Source of the DNA: DASXTS01 sp036505275
Lineage (GTDB): Bacteria > Actinomycetota > Actinomycetes > Mycobacteriales > Pseudonocardiaceae
NCBI GenBank assembly: GCA_036505275.1
Contig: DASXTS010000064.1
Coordinates: 1 to 22,108, forward strand
Length of the DNA: 22,108 nucleotides
Reading direction: 5' to 3'
The translations under genes and the position numbers were made by a program. The notes under the pieces were generated by a model. The model was not told the DNA's origin and made no database searches. It saw only the letters and a program-made list of their open reading frames with translations. Position 1 is the first letter of the stretch. Each line of letters begins with the position of its first letter. Positions 21,407 to 22,108 of this stretch are shown here, one piece after another.

Positions 21407-22108
21407 GTGCGCCTGGTGATCGCCCGCTGCGAGGTCGACTACGTGGGACGACTCACCGCCCACCTGCCGATGGCCCCGCGGCTGCTGCTGATCAAGGCCG
21501 ACGGCTCGGTGAGCATCCACGCCGACGACCGCGCCTACAAGCCGCTGAACTGGATGAGCCCGCCGTGCACGCTGCGCGAGGAGCCCGGCCGGTGGACGGT
21601 CACCAACAGCGCCGGCGAGCAGCTGCTGATCAGCATCGAGGAGATCACCCACGACTCCACCCACGAGCTGGGCGTGGACCCGGGTCTGGTCAAGGACGGG
21701 GTGGAAGCCCACCTGCAGCGGTTGCTCGCCGAGCACGTCGGCACCCTCGGTGACGGCCTCACCCTGGTCCGCCGCGAGTACCCCACCGCGATCGGGCCGG
21801 TCGATCTGCTCTGCCGCGACGGCACCGGCATGGCGGTGGCGGTGGACGTGGCCGGTATGGCGGCGGCGGGCACCGCCGGCCGGCCGCGATATTGGGCCAT
21901 CGAGGTGAAGCGCCGCGCCACCATCGAGGCCGTCGACCAGCTCAGCCGCTACCTCGACCTGCTCAACCGGGACGCCCAACTCGCCCCGGTGGGCGGCATC
22001 CTGGCCGCCCAGGCGATCGCCCCGCAGGCCCGCACCCTGGCCGAGGACCGCGGCATGCGCTGCGTGATCGTCGACTACGACGGGCTGCGCGGCATCGAGA
22101 GCACCGAC
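21407..22108 (+). CDS. nucS: Mismatch-specific endonuclease NucS (EndoMS), 3' end cut off
   Basis: 234 codons are present and no stop is reached; the usual C-terminus is probably only a few residues away. NucS cuts both strands at certain mismatches and is the main post-replicative mismatch repair enzyme in actinobacteria lacking MutS/MutL. The N-terminal DNA-binding half is typical (VDYVGRLTAHLP, KADGSVSIHADDRAYKPLNW). The C-terminal RecB-like nuclease has Asp133 in GPVDLLCRD, Glu166-x-Lys168 in AIEVKRR, and Gln178. Between Asp133 and Glu166 there are about 19 more residues than I expect for the family (inserted near 147-165, Ala/Gly-rich then RPRYWAI). Start GTG at 21407 behind TAGCCT. Confidence 0.9.
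   Translation, partial: MRLVIARCEVDYVGRLTAHLPMAPRLLLIKADGSVSIHADDRAYKPLNWMSPPCTLREEPGRWTVTNSAGEQLLISIEEITHDSTHELGVDPGLVKDGVEAHLQRLLAEHVGTLGDGLTLVRREYPTAIGPVDLLCRDGTGMAVAVDVAGMAAAGTAGRPRYWAIEVKRRATIEAVDQLSRYLDLLNRDAQLAPVGGILAAQAIAPQARTLAEDRGMRCVIVDYDGLRGIESTD

Overview
The window is about 22 kb of very G+C-rich DNA from an actinobacterium. The gene order (threonylcarbamoyl-AMP synthase, glyA, WecA-type transferase, complete F1Fo ATP synthase operon, DUF2550 gene, cobalamin adenosyltransferase, MurA, later NucS) resembles Pseudonocardiales/Mycobacteriales and partly Streptomyces. Supporting points are a MurA with Asp at position 117 as in mycobacteria, NucS mismatch endonuclease, and many GTG starts. 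The genus cannot be fixed from sequence alone.

Layout. 1-141: 3' end of a Sua5/YrdC gene. 142-1458: a minus-strand DUF559 (Vsr-like) nuclease gene with an AbiEi-like N-terminus, bracketed by three copies of a 65-bp palindromic repeat. 1550-4017: glyA and a WecA/Rfe-type transferase. 4018-4261: a leader with alternative hairpins and a 12-codon reading frame. 4262-12601: atpZ-like, atpI, B, E, F, H, A, G, D, a frameshifted DUF456 gene wedged between atpD and atpC, then atpC. 12642-13073: DUF2550. 13092-14253: a second, divergent AbiEi/DUF559-like gene between inverted, identical 53-bp repeats. 14276-16162: divergent adenosyltransferase and murA. 16233-18239: MeaA-type ethylmalonyl-CoA mutase. 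18217-19983: TetR repressor divergent from a YhgE/ABC-2-like membrane protein, with two likely operators between them. 19995-20768: crotonase-family protein lacking the usual catalytic Glu pair. 20782-20834: a solo third 53-bp repeat. 20836-22108: divergent NUDIX hydrolase and nucS, the latter cut by the window edge.

How the genes fit together. The core is energy and envelope housekeeping: the ATP synthase, lipid-linked GlcNAc transfer, MurA, serine/glycine interconversion. Around it are a B12 branch (adenosyltransferase supplying cofactor to the mutase) and genome-maintenance genes (NucS, NUDIX).

The most interesting signal is a repeated architecture. Two paralogous nuclease genes each form a cassette of about 1.17 kb. 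Each has its own unrelated palindromic repeat at both ends and the same GAGTTRTCCACAG motif in gene orientation just upstream. Both sit between otherwise conserved housekeeping genes. This suggests a nuclease-repeat system analogous to REP/RAYT pairs, but with a Vsr-like nuclease instead of a transposase. A second theme is that nearly every independently transcribed gene in the right half has a TAnnnT box 7-8 nt before its start codon, implying leaderless transcripts.
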